This document shows positions 1 to 8,802 of a stretch of 64,000 bases of DNA, piece by piece. The stretch lies in the NCBI RefSeq assembly GCF_030730945.1, contig NZ_JAVAMS010000005.1, positions 21,001-85,000 on the forward strand, given 5' to 3'. The first letter of the stretch is position 1, and each line of letters opens with the position of its first letter. The notes beneath the pieces were generated by a model that was not told where the DNA came from, did not search any database, and saw only the letters and a list, made by a program, of their open reading frames with translations. Position numbers and translations under genes: made by a program. This stretch comes from Aurantiacibacter poecillastricola. GTDB taxonomy: Bacteria; Pseudomonadota; Alphaproteobacteria; Sphingomonadales; Sphingomonadaceae.

Positions 1-1204
1 GGAAGGGTTGGGCCTGCTTGTCGAAGTCGCCACCCGGTAGCGGGACCCTCGCGGTCCAGGGCTTGCCGCGCAAGGCCGGTATATGGGGGGAGAGCCTGTC
101 CACCGCATCCTGCGCCACATGGCGGTAGGAGGTGATCTTGCCGCCGTAGATGCCGAGGACCGGCGCTCCCCTCCCCGCATCGCTCAACGACAGCTCGTAG
201 CCGCGCGAGGCGGCCTCGGGGCGGCCCGAGCCATCGTCCACCAGCGCGCGAACACCGGCATAGGTGTGGACGACATCGGCAGGCGTCACGTCGCGCTGGA
301 AATAGCGGTTCACCGCGTCGCAAAGGTAGCGGATCTCTTCCTCGCTCGCCTCGACATCGTCGAGCGAGCCCGCGTGGTCGGCGTCTGTCGTGCCCACCAG
401 CGTGTAATCCTCCTCCCACGGAATGGCGAAGCAGATGCGCGTGTCGGGCTGCTGGAGGATGTAGGCCAGGTCGTGATCGAACAGCCGGGGCACCACGATG
501 TGCGAGCCGCGCACGCGGCGAATGCCGTAGGCAGGGCTCTCGCCCACCATCCGTGCCACGTCGTCCGCACCCGGACCAGCAGCGTTGACAAGCGCCCGGG
601 CCGTGAAGCTCTCTTCACCTGCCTGCACTTGCCAGAACTCGCCCTCGCGCCGGGCGGCGGTGACGGGCGTGCGGATCCGGATCTCGGCGCCCCGCTCGGC
701 TGCGTCGAGGGCGTTCAGCACCACCAGCCGCGCATCGTCCACCCAACCGTCCGAATATTCGAAGCCGTGGCGGTACTGGCGCTCCAGCGCATCCCCCGCG
801 CGGTGCTTCCGCAGGTTTATGCTGCGCGTTTTCCGGAGCGAACCCTTCCCGCCGATATGATCGTACAGGAACAGCCCCGCGCGCAGCATCCAGCGCGGAC
901 GCATCCGGCTGGTGACAGGCAGCACGAAGCGCATGGGATAGATGATATGCGGAGCGATGCTCCACAGCGTCTCGCGCTCGCCCAGCGCCTCTCGCACCAG
1001 GGCGAATTCGTAATATTCGAGGTAGCGCAGTCCGCCATGCACCAGCTTGGTGGACTTCGACGAGGTACCGCTCGCCAGATCGCCCTTTTCCAGCAGCAGC
1101 ACCTTTGCCCCGCGCCCGGCGGCATCGCGCGCGACGCCAGCTCCGTTCACACCGCCGCCGATCACGATGAGGTCGTACGGCTCGGTAGCGGGTGCTGCGG
1201 GCAT
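1..1204 (-). CDS. glpD: Aerobic glycerol-3-phosphate dehydrogenase (FAD), 3' part outside window
   Basis: Oxidises sn-glycerol 3-phosphate to dihydroxyacetone phosphate at the inner membrane and passes electrons to quinone. Reading from the ATG at 1204, the first ~25 residues carry a dinucleotide-binding loop (VIGGGVNGAGVARD), followed by LLLEKGDLASGTSS and KLVHGGLRYLE, all typical of the GlpD/GlpA FAD fold. The frame stays open to the window edge (about 401 codons), so the C-terminus is missing. The start overlaps the stop of the upstream MFS gene by one base (TGATG), which suggests translational coupling. Not a glpK-glpF operon as far as visible. Identification is confident; the C-terminal domain cannot be checked. 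Confidence 0.93.
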   Translation of the reverse strand, partial: MPAAPATEPYDLIVIGGGVNGAGVARDAAGRGAKVLLLEKGDLASGTSSKSTKLVHGGLRYLEYYEFALVREALGERETLWSIAPHIIYPMRFVLPVTSRMRPRWMLRAGLFLYDHIGGKGSLRKTRSINLRKHRAGDALERQYRHGFEYSDGWVDDARLVVLNALDAAERGAEIRIRTPVTAARREGEFWQVQAGEESFTARALVNAAGPGADDVARMVGESPAYGIRRVRGSHIVVPRLFDHDLAYILQQPDTRICFAIPWEEDYTLVGTTDADHAGSLDDVEASEEEIRYLCDAVNRYFQRDVTPADVVHTYAGVRALVDDGSGRPEAASRGYELSLSDAGRGAPVLGIYGGKITSYRHVAQDAVDRLSPHIPALRGKPWTARVPLPGGDFDKQAQPF

Positions 1205-2469
1205 CAGTGCGGGCTTTCGGTGTAGTAGCGCGGCTGGCGGGGGCGTGTGAACAGCTTGCCTCGTTCGCTGAACAGCACCAGCGCCAGCGCCAGCAGGCTG
1301 CTTGCGAGCAGGGCGACCGCGAGGGGTAGCGCGGTGCCATCATAGGCCTGCCCGATGGCAATTCCCATCACCGCGCCCAGCAGCATGCGGATCGCCGATT
1401 GCACAGAGCTTGCAGCGCCTGCGCTGTCGAAGAAGGGCTGCATCGCGATCGAACCGAAATTCGCGCCGAGAAAGCCCAGCAGGCACAGGTTGATGCTGAT
1501 GAGCGGGAAGAACCAGGCGAGCGAATCGGCATGCACTTCCGCCGCATAGACCTGCACCACGCTGACAAGGATGAAGGCGATGAGGGCGGTATGCGACACG
1601 CGCCGCGCGCCGAACCGCTCAACGATGCGCGAATTGGCGAAGCTGGAGAAAGCCAGCGTGGCGGCCGATGCACCGAAGATCAGCGGGAATTCCTCCTGTG
1701 CCCCGAAATGCTCTCCGATCAGCTGCTGGGCGGAATTGATGTAGCCGAACACCGCACCGAAGGTGAGACCGGCAGCCAGCACGTAACCCACTGCCGCGCG
1801 GGTGCGCAGGGTGAGCGGCAAGTTGCGCACGATGGTGCGCGGATCGATCTTCTGGCGATGGCGCGGATCCAGCGTCTCGGGCAGACGCAGCGCCGCCCAG
1901 ATTGCGGCGGCAATGCCGAAGAAGGCGAGCGCGAAGAATATCCATTCCCAACTGGCAAAGGTCAGCACCGCCTGCCCCAAAGTGGGCGCAAGCACGGGCA
2001 CGGCCATGAACACGATGAAGATCATCGATATGAGCCGCGCCATCTTGTCGCCGTCGAAACGGTCGCGGATAATCGCGGCAGGCAGCACCATCAGCCCTGC
2101 CGTGCCGAAGCCCTGCGCCGCGCGCAACGCCAGCAGGATCTCGAAACTGGGCGCTATCATGCACAGCAGCGAAGCCGCGAGATAGATGGCAAGGCTGACG
2201 AACAGCACGGGCCTCCTGCCATAGCGGTCGGCAAACAGGCCCGGCACGAGGCTGCCGAAGCCGGTGGCCAGCAGATACACCCCCACCACCAGCTGGCGGC
2301 GGTTGGGATCGTCTATGGAAAATGCGCTGGCAATATCGTCCAGCGCGGGCAGCATGGCGTCGATTGCAAGCGCATTCAGGCTCATGAGAGCGGCCATCAG
2401 GACGATGAATTCTCTCTGCCCGACCTGGCGGCCCGAGCCATCGGCGGCGGTTATAGTCAGGGTGGTCAC
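1204..2469 (-). CDS. MFS exporter, Bcr/CflA-like (DHA1) family
   Basis: Predicted 12-helix proton antiporter of the inner membrane, resembling Bcr/CflA drug exporters. Seen in the sequence: an N-terminal segment with LNALAIDAMLPAL, the loop motif GLFADRYGRRPVLF (MFS motif A) near residue 85, and a series of hydrophobic helices to the C-terminus. GTG at 2469 is preferred because AAAGGA lies six bases upstream; an ATG at 2487 in the same frame has no visible ribosome site. The stop overlaps the glpD start, so the two may be co-transcribed, but a glycerol-3-phosphate transport role is not supported because GlpT proteins are a different subfamily. Substrate unknown. Confidence 0.8.
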   Translation of the reverse strand: MTTLTITAADGSGRQVGQREFIVLMAALMSLNALAIDAMLPALDDIASAFSIDDPNRRQLVVGVYLLATGFGSLVPGLFADRYGRRPVLFVSLAIYLAASLLCMIAPSFEILLALRAAQGFGTAGLMVLPAAIIRDRFDGDKMARLISMIFIVFMAVPVLAPTLGQAVLTFASWEWIFFALAFFGIAAAIWAALRLPETLDPRHRQKIDPRTIVRNLPLTLRTRAAVGYVLAAGLTFGAVFGYINSAQQLIGEHFGAQEEFPLIFGASAATLAFSSFANSRIVERFGARRVSHTALIAFILVSVVQVYAAEVHADSLAWFFPLISINLCLLGFLGANFGSIAMQPFFDSAGAASSVQSAIRMLLGAVMGIAIGQAYDGTALPLAVALLASSLLALALVLFSERGKLFTRPRQPRYYTESPH

Positions 2470-2548
2470 GCAGGTTCCTTTGGCCATAAAAAGCGAGCGA
2501 GAAAAGGATTAAGTCAATTTCGTGCCGAAAGGCTATAACCCGCAAGCC

Positions 2549-3685
2549 ATGGCGAATCCCGATGACAGCGACATTGAGGCAGGCGACGAACCAGCGCCCG
2601 AAGCGGAAGGCCTGCGCAAGATCATCCATGTCGACATGGACGCCTTCTTCGCCAGCGTTGAGCAACGCGATCATCCCGAATTGCGCGGCAAGCCGGTGGC
2701 AGTGGGGGGATCGAGCGGGCGCGGCGTGGTGGCGGCGGCAAGCTACGAGGCCCGGAAATTCGGCGTGCGCAGTGCCATGCCCTCGGTCACGGCGAAGCGC
2801 AAATGCCCGGACCTCATCTTCTGCAAAAGCCGCTTCGACGTCTACCGCGAAGTGTCAGAGCAGATCCGCGCGATCTTTCACCACTATACTCCGCATGTGG
2901 AGCCGCTGAGCCTCGACGAGGCCTATCTTGACGTGACCGAAGATCTGCACGGCATCGGCTCTGCGACGGCCATCGCCCAGGCAATCCGCCGCGAAATCCG
3001 CGAGGCGACGCAGCTGACGGCAAGCGCCGGGGTCTCCTACAACAAGTTCCTCGCCAAGCTGGCGAGCGACCAGAACAAGCCCGACGGGCTCTGCGTGATC
3101 CGCCCCGGCGAGGGCGCGGCCTTCGTGCAGTCCCTCCCCATCCGGCGGTTTCACGGCATCGGCCCCAAGGGCGCGGAGAAGATGGCGCGGCTGGGGATCG
3201 AGACGGGCGCGGACCTCGCCGCGAAGGACCGCGCCTGGCTGGGCGCGCATTTCGGCAGCTTCGGCGACTATCTCTACCGCGCGGCGCGGGGGATCGACCT
3301 TCGGCCCGTGCGCACCAACCGCATACGCAAGTCCATCGGCGGTGAGCGCACCTTCAATGAGGATATCTCCGCCGATGCGGACCTGCGCGACACGCTGGAG
3401 CGGATCATCGAGATCGTGTGGGAGCGTATCGCGGCCAAGCAGGCCAGGGGCCGCACGGTGACGCTGAAGCTGAAGTTCAACAACTTCCAGCTCGCCACCC
3501 GCTCGCGCTCCCTGCCGCATCTCGTGGCGGAGAAGGCGGAATTCGCCGAGGTCGCGCGGGCTATCCTGGAGGACGAGATGCCGCTGCCCATGCCGATCCG
3601 GCTGATGGGCCTGACGCTCAGCAATCTCGAGCGGGAGGACAAGACCGTCGCTCGTGGCGACGATCCACAGCTATCGCTGCTCTAG
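2549..3685 (+). CDS. dinB: DNA polymerase IV (Y-family translesion polymerase)
   Basis: Error-prone translesion polymerase. Catalytic acidic residues are visible: D29 and D31 in VDMDAFFASVE and D123-E124 in SLDEAYLDVT. The palm, fingers, helix-hairpin-helix (FHGIGPKGAEKMARLGI) and little-finger regions follow in normal order over 378 residues. The C-terminus ends in QLSLL, a typical beta-clamp binding peptide. ATG 2549 is chosen; a GTG at 2522 is in frame. A TATAAC at 2534-2539 would place transcription very near this ATG, so a nearly leaderless message is possible. Its last 15 bases overlap the convergent NUDIX gene. Confidence 0.95.
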   Translation: MANPDDSDIEAGDEPAPEAEGLRKIIHVDMDAFFASVEQRDHPELRGKPVAVGGSSGRGVVAAASYEARKFGVRSAMPSVTAKRKCPDLIFCKSRFDVYREVSEQIRAIFHHYTPHVEPLSLDEAYLDVTEDLHGIGSATAIAQAIRREIREATQLTASAGVSYNKFLAKLASDQNKPDGLCVIRPGEGAAFVQSLPIRRFHGIGPKGAEKMARLGIETGADLAAKDRAWLGAHFGSFGDYLYRAARGIDLRPVRTNRIRKSIGGERTFNEDISADADLRDTLERIIEIVWERIAAKQARGRTVTLKLKFNNFQLATRSRSLPHLVAEKAEFAEVARAILEDEMPLPMPIRLMGLTLSNLEREDKTVARGDDPQLSLL

Positions 3686-4135
3686 CAGGTGGACGCGGTC
3701 GCGCACCGTGCGGCTGGTGTTGTCGGGAAGCATGTCGAGCGCGAAGAAGCGCGCTTCCACCACCTCGCGCATGTCCGGCCGTGGCTCCCCCTGGATGAGG
3801 CCGGTGAACACCTGCACGCGGTTGCGGGAGCCGAGATACATGTCCTCGAGGTGGCCAAGCCGCACGGGCTCGGCGAGCGTGCAGCGCAGTTCCTCGTGGA
3901 GTTCGCGCAGCGCCGCGGCCTCGCCGTCCTCGTCCTTGCGCATGCCGCCGCCGGGAAAGGCCCAGACCGCCGGGCCGTAGGAATGGCGCACCAGCAGCAC
4001 GCGCCCCTCACCATCGCGCCCGATCACGCAGCAGCCATGCACCTCGCCCTTGAAATGGCGCAGGAAAATCCGCCGGAGACCGTGGCCGAGACGATAGAGC
4101 GCGCGGTGAAGCGGCGCGGGGATCAGGTGAAGCAT
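3671..4135 (-). CDS. NUDIX hydrolase
   Basis: Predicted Mg-dependent hydrolase of a nucleoside-diphosphate-linked substrate; 154 residues. The NUDIX box is present around residues 60-82: G-x5-E-x7-RELHEEL. The usual glycine two residues after the EE pair is replaced by arginine (EELRC instead of EExGU), so substrate preference may be atypical. The protein starts 13 bases inside the 3' end of pgl and probably follows it in one transcript. Exact substrate cannot be told from sequence. Confidence 0.82.
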   Translation of the reverse strand: MLHLIPAPLHRALYRLGHGLRRIFLRHFKGEVHGCCVIGRDGEGRVLLVRHSYGPAVWAFPGGGMRKDEDGEAAALRELHEELRCTLAEPVRLGHLEDMYLGSRNRVQVFTGLIQGEPRPDMREVVEARFFALDMLPDNTSRTVRDRVHLLEQR

Positions 4136-4743
4136 GTCACCTTCTGACTTGCCGCCGCCAGCAGCCGCGCGACGGGCAGGTCGCTCTCGCCGGCCGCGGC
4201 GGTATCAAACACAGCGCGCTTGTCGTCGCCGCGGATGACGAACATCAGCGCGTCGCTGTCCAGCAGCGAAGGCATGGTCAGCGTCACCCGGTCGAACGGC
4301 GCCTCGGGCGGCAGGGGATCGGGCGTGAGGCGGCGGATCGGCGCGGAATCGTCGGCCTTAGGATCGGTGTTCGGGAACAGGCTGGCGATATGTCCGTCCG
4401 CCCCCATGCCAAGCCAGACGAGCGCGAAATGCGGAACCTGTTCCATCACCGTGAGCGTCGCCACCTGCGCGCCGGCAGGTTCGAACAGGGCGCGGATCTT
4501 TCCGGTATTGCTGGCATCGTGCTCCTCGGGCACCACCCGGTCGTCGCCCGGCCACACCGTGATGCGGCTCCAGTCGAGGTCGGCCTGCACCAGCTTCTGC
4601 ATGATCGGGAACGGGGTGGACCCGCCCGGCACACTGATTGCCAGCGGCTCTTCGGACGCGGCAAGCGCAGTACGCAGCTTCGCCTCGATGAAGGAGGCAA
4701 TGTCTTCGTCGCTTGCATTCTCGATGATGTCGATATCGGGCAT
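4123..4743 (-). CDS. pgl: 6-phosphogluconolactonase
   Basis: Hydrolyses 6-phosphoglucono-1,5-lactone to 6-phosphogluconate in the pentose phosphate and Entner-Doudoroff pathways. The family hallmarks SVPGGSTP (phosphate loop) and GMGADGHIASLFP are present in about 206 residues, a slightly short but normal size for alphaproteobacteria. The start at 4743 (MPDIDIIENAS) is preferred over ATG 4761, which lies inside the terminator hairpin. No zwf or edd lies beside it in this window; the gene is followed by an overlapping NUDIX gene. Confidence 0.9.
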   Translation of the reverse strand: MPDIDIIENASDEDIASFIEAKLRTALAASEEPLAISVPGGSTPFPIMQKLVQADLDWSRITVWPGDDRVVPEEHDASNTGKIRALFEPAGAQVATLTVMEQVPHFALVWLGMGADGHIASLFPNTDPKADDSAPIRRLTPDPLPPEAPFDRVTLTMPSLLDSDALMFVIRGDDKRAVFDTAAAGESDLPVARLLAAASQKVTCFT

Positions 4744-4760
4744 AGGCCTCCCTAAACGCA

Positions 4761-4794
4761 AAACCGCCGCGGAGCGAGGGGCTCGCGGCGGTTT
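4761..4794 (-). terminator. Rho-independent terminator after the Dps-family gene
   Basis: A perfect 11-base-pair stem, AAACCGCCGCG paired with CGCGGCGGTTT, with a 12-base loop. On the minus strand the 3' arm continues into a T run (GGTTTTGCG). It lies between the end of the ferritin-like gene and the pgl start, so it should end the upstream transcript. Confidence 0.8.
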
Positions 4795-4815
4795 CGGTTC
4801 CTATTGTCGTGCAGA

Positions 4816-5277
4816 TCAGGCGAGCGTGGAATCGAGGAACCAGACGCGTTCCTCGGCCATGTCGGTCCAATCATCGAGCAGACCGTCTGTGGCATTGTCG
4901 CCAGCCTGTTCGGCGTACTTCTTCAGTTCCTTCAGCCGATCCACCACCTTCTGGTTATCGTCACGCAGTTCGCGGACCATCGCCTCGGGTTCGAGCGAGG
5001 TGTCGTCCTGGTCCTTGATCTGCGTATGCTTGGCGACGGATCCAATTGAGGTCAGCGTGCGTTCGCCATTCTTGCGAACTCGCTCGCCGATGGCGTCGAT
5101 CTGGTCGCGAATTTCCACGGCCTGTTCGTCGAACAGCAAATGGAGGTCGCGGAAACGCGGACCCTGTACGTGCCAGTGGAAGTTCTTGGTCTTGAAATAG
5201 AGCGCCATGTGATCTGCGAGAAGGCCGTTCAGCCCTTCGATCAGCGCGGTTTTCGAGTTGTCTCCGGTGGTTGCCAT
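4816..5277 (-). CDS. dps: Dps-family DNA-binding ferritin
   Basis: Predicted 12-mer mini-ferritin that oxidises and stores iron and protects DNA under stress. About 153 residues, the family's normal length. The ferroxidase signature is visible near residues 30-55: NFHWHVQGPRFRDLHLLFDEQ-type sequence with both histidines, the aspartate and glutamate. The start MATTGDNS at 5277 is supported by AAAGGACGG about ten bases upstream; a longer in-frame start at 5358 is unlikely. It is a single-gene unit with its own terminator at 4761-4794. Confidence 0.92.
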   Translation of the reverse strand: MATTGDNSKTALIEGLNGLLADHMALYFKTKNFHWHVQGPRFRDLHLLFDEQAVEIRDQIDAIGERVRKNGERTLTSIGSVAKHTQIKDQDDTSLEPEAMVRELRDDNQKVVDRLKELKKYAEQAGDNATDGLLDDWTDMAEERVWFLDSTLA

Positions 5278-5388
5278 GATGATATCCGTCCTTTCGTTTG
5301 TGCGTTTACCCGACCAACGGACAAACCCGCCCCAAGTTTCGTAGTTTTGCCGGGTCACTGTGATCGTTTCACTCGATCCTGCACCATG

Positions 5389-5937
5389 TCATTGAGCGGA
5401 AAACGCAATTATCGACGCAGCCAGGACGAGTCCGGCGGCAACGCCCTTTCGCAAGGCCTTGAGCGGCAGGGCCTGCCACTCCTCGCCCGTAAAGATGGCC
5501 ACGCCAAGCACGGCGATGGCGGCAAGCGCGCCTCCGGTTGCGGCAAGCAATGGCTCGCCCGTCGCAATGGCGAGCGAGAGGATGATGAAGCCGCTCGCAT
5601 CGCTGACCATGCCGACCAGCAGCACCAGCGTAATCGCGCCGATGGAACGTGTCGGCTCGCGCGGATTGGTGGGCGGTGTGCGCAGAAGCACTTCGAGAGC
5701 GGCAAGGAATAGCGCGAGCGCGACGACCAGCGGTTTCATGTCGGGCCGGATCAGCGGCGCGAGTTCGCCCGCGATCCATGCCGCAAGCGCCGCTCCCGCG
5801 AGGGCGGCAAACACGACGGTGACGAGCAGCGGCCCGCCCCAGCCCAGCGCCGCCCGCAGCCGCGCCACGCGAACCGCGTCCCGGCCCGCCAGCATGGCGG
5901 CAGCAACGGCGAGGAAGGTCAGGAAGAAGGCGGGCAT
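5389..5937 (-). CDS. Small integral membrane protein, possibly TMEM165/GDT1-like
   Basis: About 182 residues with five or six hydrophobic segments starting at the N-terminus (MPAFFLTFLAVAAAMLAG). A start at 5937 has GAGGGA just upstream; an in-frame ATG at 5982 would overlap fliA. The overall plan, two similar three-helix halves, recalls the UPF0016/GDT1 cation-transport family, but the family's E-x-G-D-K/R-T/S signature is not obvious: only AGRDAVR-like and GMVSDASG segments occur at the expected places. I would call it an uncharacterised membrane protein; no functional link with the neighbouring flagellar genes is shown. Confidence 0.6.
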   Translation of the reverse strand: MPAFFLTFLAVAAAMLAGRDAVRVARLRAALGWGGPLLVTVVFAALAGAALAAWIAGELAPLIRPDMKPLVVALALFLAALEVLLRTPPTNPREPTRSIGAITLVLLVGMVSDASGFIILSLAIATGEPLLAATGGALAAIAVLGVAIFTGEEWQALPLKALRKGVAAGLVLAASIIAFSAQ

Positions 5938-5971
5938 GGTCCCTCGCCCATAGCAGCGCGACCTTAATGCG

Positions 5972-6694
5972 CTATCCGTCATCCTCCATCAGCTGGCGGA
6001 TCTTCACCAGCGCCTGTGCCTTCAACTGGTGGACGCGGGGCACGCTTACCTCCAGCACCTGCGCGATTTCGGTGAGGTTGAGTTCCTCCACGAAATAGAG
6101 CTGCAACACCAGTTTCAGCCTGTCCGGCAGGGCAACCATTGCTTCACCCAGCCGGTCATTATCCTGCATCTGGGCCACGAGGGCGAAGGGATCGGGAAGG
6201 TCGGAAGCGAAGAGGTCGCTCGCCTCGTCATAGGCGCTGTCCATCGAGACGATCTGCACGTCGTCGCCCAGGTGCTGGGCCAGTTCGTCGGACGTCAGGC
6301 CTACCAGAGCGGCGAGTTCGTCATGGCTCGGCTCGCGGCCCGAGAGCTGGGTGAATTCGCGCCGCGCCTCGGCGATCTCGCGCTTGCGCTTCACCGCGCC
6401 GCGGCTGACAGGCATGGACTTGCGGATAAGGTCGAACATCGCCCCGCGCACGCGCAGCTTGGCATAGGCGGCAAAGCCGTCCTCGCCCGGCCCCTCGTGA
6501 TTGCGGGCCGCTTCGGTAAGGGCGATGAAGCCCGCCTGCATCAGGTCCTCGATCTCGATACCGTCGCGGCCCGCCCCGTTGATGTGCCAGGCCGCCTTGC
6601 GCACCATCGGGACGAAGCGCTGCACCCGCTCGCTCACGATGTCGCGGCCCTTGTAGGCGGCTGCGGCGGCGAAGGCTGTGGGTTCGTGTTTCAT
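5972..6694 (-). CDS. fliA: Flagellar sigma factor sigma-28 (FliA)
   Basis: RNA polymerase sigma factor for late flagellar genes such as flagellin. 240 residues with region 2 (IEIEDLMQAGFIALTEA near residues 45-60 and FAAYAKLRVRGAMFDLIRK after it), region 3, and region 4 helix-turn-helix (LNLTEIAQVLEVSVPRVHQLKAQAL) at the C-terminus. ATG 6694 overlaps the flhA stop as ATGA. It closes the minus-strand operon transglycosylase-flhA-fliA, which starts at a sigma-54-type promoter at 9689-9704. Its anti-sigma factor FlgM is encoded at 10047-10340, and two sigma-28-like promoters occur in the window. Confidence 0.95.
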   Translation of the reverse strand: MKHEPTAFAAAAAYKGRDIVSERVQRFVPMVRKAAWHINGAGRDGIEIEDLMQAGFIALTEAARNHEGPGEDGFAAYAKLRVRGAMFDLIRKSMPVSRGAVKRKREIAEARREFTQLSGREPSHDELAALVGLTSDELAQHLGDDVQIVSMDSAYDEASDLFASDLPDPFALVAQMQDNDRLGEAMVALPDRLKLVLQLYFVEELNLTEIAQVLEVSVPRVHQLKAQALVKIRQLMEDDG

Positions 6695-8802
6695 GCGGCA
6701 AGCACCTTTTCGTGGGATGCATCGGGCAATTGCGGGGGAGCGGCGGGCGGGGCCTGCCGACCGCCGATCACCGCGAGCACCTCCACCGGCTGGCCGGGCG
6801 GCAGTTCGGCAATGGAGATGACGAGACAGGTGGGCGCACGCTGGCGCAGCAGGGCGGCAAGCGCGCGGCGGGCAGGCGGCTGGACGATAAGAGCGAGGCC
6901 GCGTACGGGGTGCTCTGCCAGCTGTGCGGAAACGGCGTCGCCGATCATGCGCGCGCAATCGGGCTCGATCACCGGCTGGCCGGTGACGGGATCCTTCATC
7001 CCGCCAAGGATCGCGCCTTCCAGCTCGGCATCCAGCGTCAGCACGCCCAGCGCCTGCGTGGGCGGGCAGATCTGTCCTACCAGCCAGTTGCCGAGGTCTG
7101 CGCGGATATGGTCCACCAGCGTGTCGAAATCCTTGGTGACCTGCAGTCCCAGCGCGAGGCTGGAGAGGATCGGCACCGGATGCGCGAGGCTGATACCGTC
7201 CGCCAGCAAGGCGCGCAGCATCCGGGTGACGGCGGCAAGCGAAAGTGGATCGGGATGGATCGCCTCGACCAGGCCGGGCGAGCGGTCCTTCACCGCATCG
7301 AGCAGGCTGCGCACCTCCTCGGGGCCCAGCAGCTGGTCGGGCCGCTCCTGCAACAGCTGGTTCAGATGGGTGGCGATAACGGTATCGGCGGCAACGGTAA
7401 GGAAACCCTCGGCCGTGGCGTGGTCCTTCTGAGCTGGCGCGATCCACATGGCGGGGCAGCCGAAGCTGGGATCGACCGTTGCCTGCCCGGTGAGGCCATG
7501 CTCTGACCGCACCTCGCCCGTATCGATCGCCAACACGGCATCGGGCCGGGCTTCCGCCCGTGCGAGTTCCACGCCGCCCAGCATCACGCGATATTCATTG
7601 GCCGGCAGTTCGAGCGAATCCCGTATACGGAATTGCGGCACGACGAAGCCGAAGCCCTGCGAGAGCTGCTTGCGCACGCCGGTAATGCGGGTGACCAGCG
7701 GCGCGCCCTGCACCTCGTCGACCAGGTGGACGAGGCCGTAACCCATTTCCAGCGTGACGAGCGTATGGTCGCTGACATCGGCGATGGCAATTTTCTGCGG
7801 CTCGTCGGGTATATCCTCCACCGCTTCGACCACCGGCGTATCTAGCTTGCGCTTCAGCGTGCGATAGAGCCAGAAGGCAAGGCCCGCGGCGGGCAGGAAC
7901 ACCATTTGCGGCATCGCCGGGATCAGGCCGATCGCGCCCAGCACCAGTGCCACGGGCAGCCAGCTGGCGGGATTGGAGAATTGCCGTCCGATCTGGCCGA
8001 CAAGATCGCTTGCATCGGTGACGCGGGTAACGATCGAAGCCGCCGCGATGGAAAGCAGCAACGCGGGCACCTGCGCCACCAGCGCATCGCCCACGGCCAG
8101 CGTGATGAAGGTCTCCGCCGCCTCGCCCGCGCTCATCCCGTAGCCGATCATGCCAAGGCCGATCCCGGCGATGATGTTGACCGCCAGGATCAGCATGGCG
8201 GCAATGGCATCGCCCTTCACGAATTTGGATGCACCATCCATGGAGCCGTAGAAATCGGCCTCGGTGGAGACTTCGACACGGCGCGCCTTGGCTTCCTCGG
8301 CTGTCATTAGCCCTGCTGCGATATCGGCATCGATGGCCATCTGCTTGCCGGGCAACGCATCCAGCGTGAAGCGCGCCGAGACCTCGGACACGCGCCCCGC
8401 GCCCTTGGTGATCACCACCAGGTTGATGATGAGCAGGATGATGAAGACGAACAGGCCAACGGCGAAATTCCCGCCGACGAGAAAGGCCCCGAAGCTCTCG
8501 ATCACCTGCCCCGCAGCGCCCTCCCCCTCGTGCCCGTTCACCAGCACGATGCGGGTGGAGGCGACGTTGAGGGCGAGCCGGAGCAGGGTTGCGAACAGCA
8601 GCACGGTAGGAAAGGCGCTGAAATCGAGCGGCTTGGTGGCGTTCAGGGCCGCCATCAGCACGCCGATGGAGAGCGCCATGTTGAAGACGAAGAACACGTC
8701 GAGCAGCACTGTGGGGATCGGCAGCACCATCATGGCGATGAGCGCGAGGATCCCCGCAGGCAGAGCGAGCGCGGCTAGTTTGAAGGGGAGCTTTGCAGTC
8801 AC
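6691..8802 (-). CDS. flhA: Flagellar type III export gate protein FlhA
   Basis: Ion-driven export-gate component of the flagellar secretion machine. 703 residues, full length: about eight membrane helices in the first ~330 residues (starting PFKLAALALPAGILAL), the conserved FHIPEP-type loop region between helices (LRLALNVASTRIVL, ITKGAGRVSEVSARFTLDALPGKQMAIDAD region) and a ~350-residue cytoplasmic domain that docks chaperone-substrate complexes. Both ends overlap neighbours by ATGA (transglycosylase upstream, fliA downstream). flhB lies in the separate fli operon. Confidence 0.97.
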   Translation of the reverse strand: MTAKLPFKLAALALPAGILALIAMMVLPIPTVLLDVFFVFNMALSIGVLMAALNATKPLDFSAFPTVLLFATLLRLALNVASTRIVLVNGHEGEGAAGQVIESFGAFLVGGNFAVGLFVFIILLIINLVVITKGAGRVSEVSARFTLDALPGKQMAIDADIAAGLMTAEEAKARRVEVSTEADFYGSMDGASKFVKGDAIAAMLILAVNIIAGIGLGMIGYGMSAGEAAETFITLAVGDALVAQVPALLLSIAAASIVTRVTDASDLVGQIGRQFSNPASWLPVALVLGAIGLIPAMPQMVFLPAAGLAFWLYRTLKRKLDTPVVEAVEDIPDEPQKIAIADVSDHTLVTLEMGYGLVHLVDEVQGAPLVTRITGVRKQLSQGFGFVVPQFRIRDSLELPANEYRVMLGGVELARAEARPDAVLAIDTGEVRSEHGLTGQATVDPSFGCPAMWIAPAQKDHATAEGFLTVAADTVIATHLNQLLQERPDQLLGPEEVRSLLDAVKDRSPGLVEAIHPDPLSLAAVTRMLRALLADGISLAHPVPILSSLALGLQVTKDFDTLVDHIRADLGNWLVGQICPPTQALGVLTLDAELEGAILGGMKDPVTGQPVIEPDCARMIGDAVSAQLAEHPVRGLALIVQPPARRALAALLRQRAPTCLVISIAELPPGQPVEVLAVIGGRQAPPAAPPQLPDASHEKVLAA

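Noticed and set aside
83..1225. 380-codon plus-strand reading frame opposite glpD
   Set aside because: Antisense shadow of a GC-rich gene; low-complexity Arg/Ala composition and the opposite strand encodes clear GlpD.
5389..5937. Firm GDT1/TMEM165 assignment for the membrane protein
   Set aside because: The family's paired E-x-G-D-(K/R)-(T/S) signatures are not convincingly present, so the name was kept only as a possibility.
6029..7432. 467-codon plus-strand frame opposite fliA and flhA
   Set aside because: Antisense shadow; fliA and flhA motifs are unambiguous on the minus strand.
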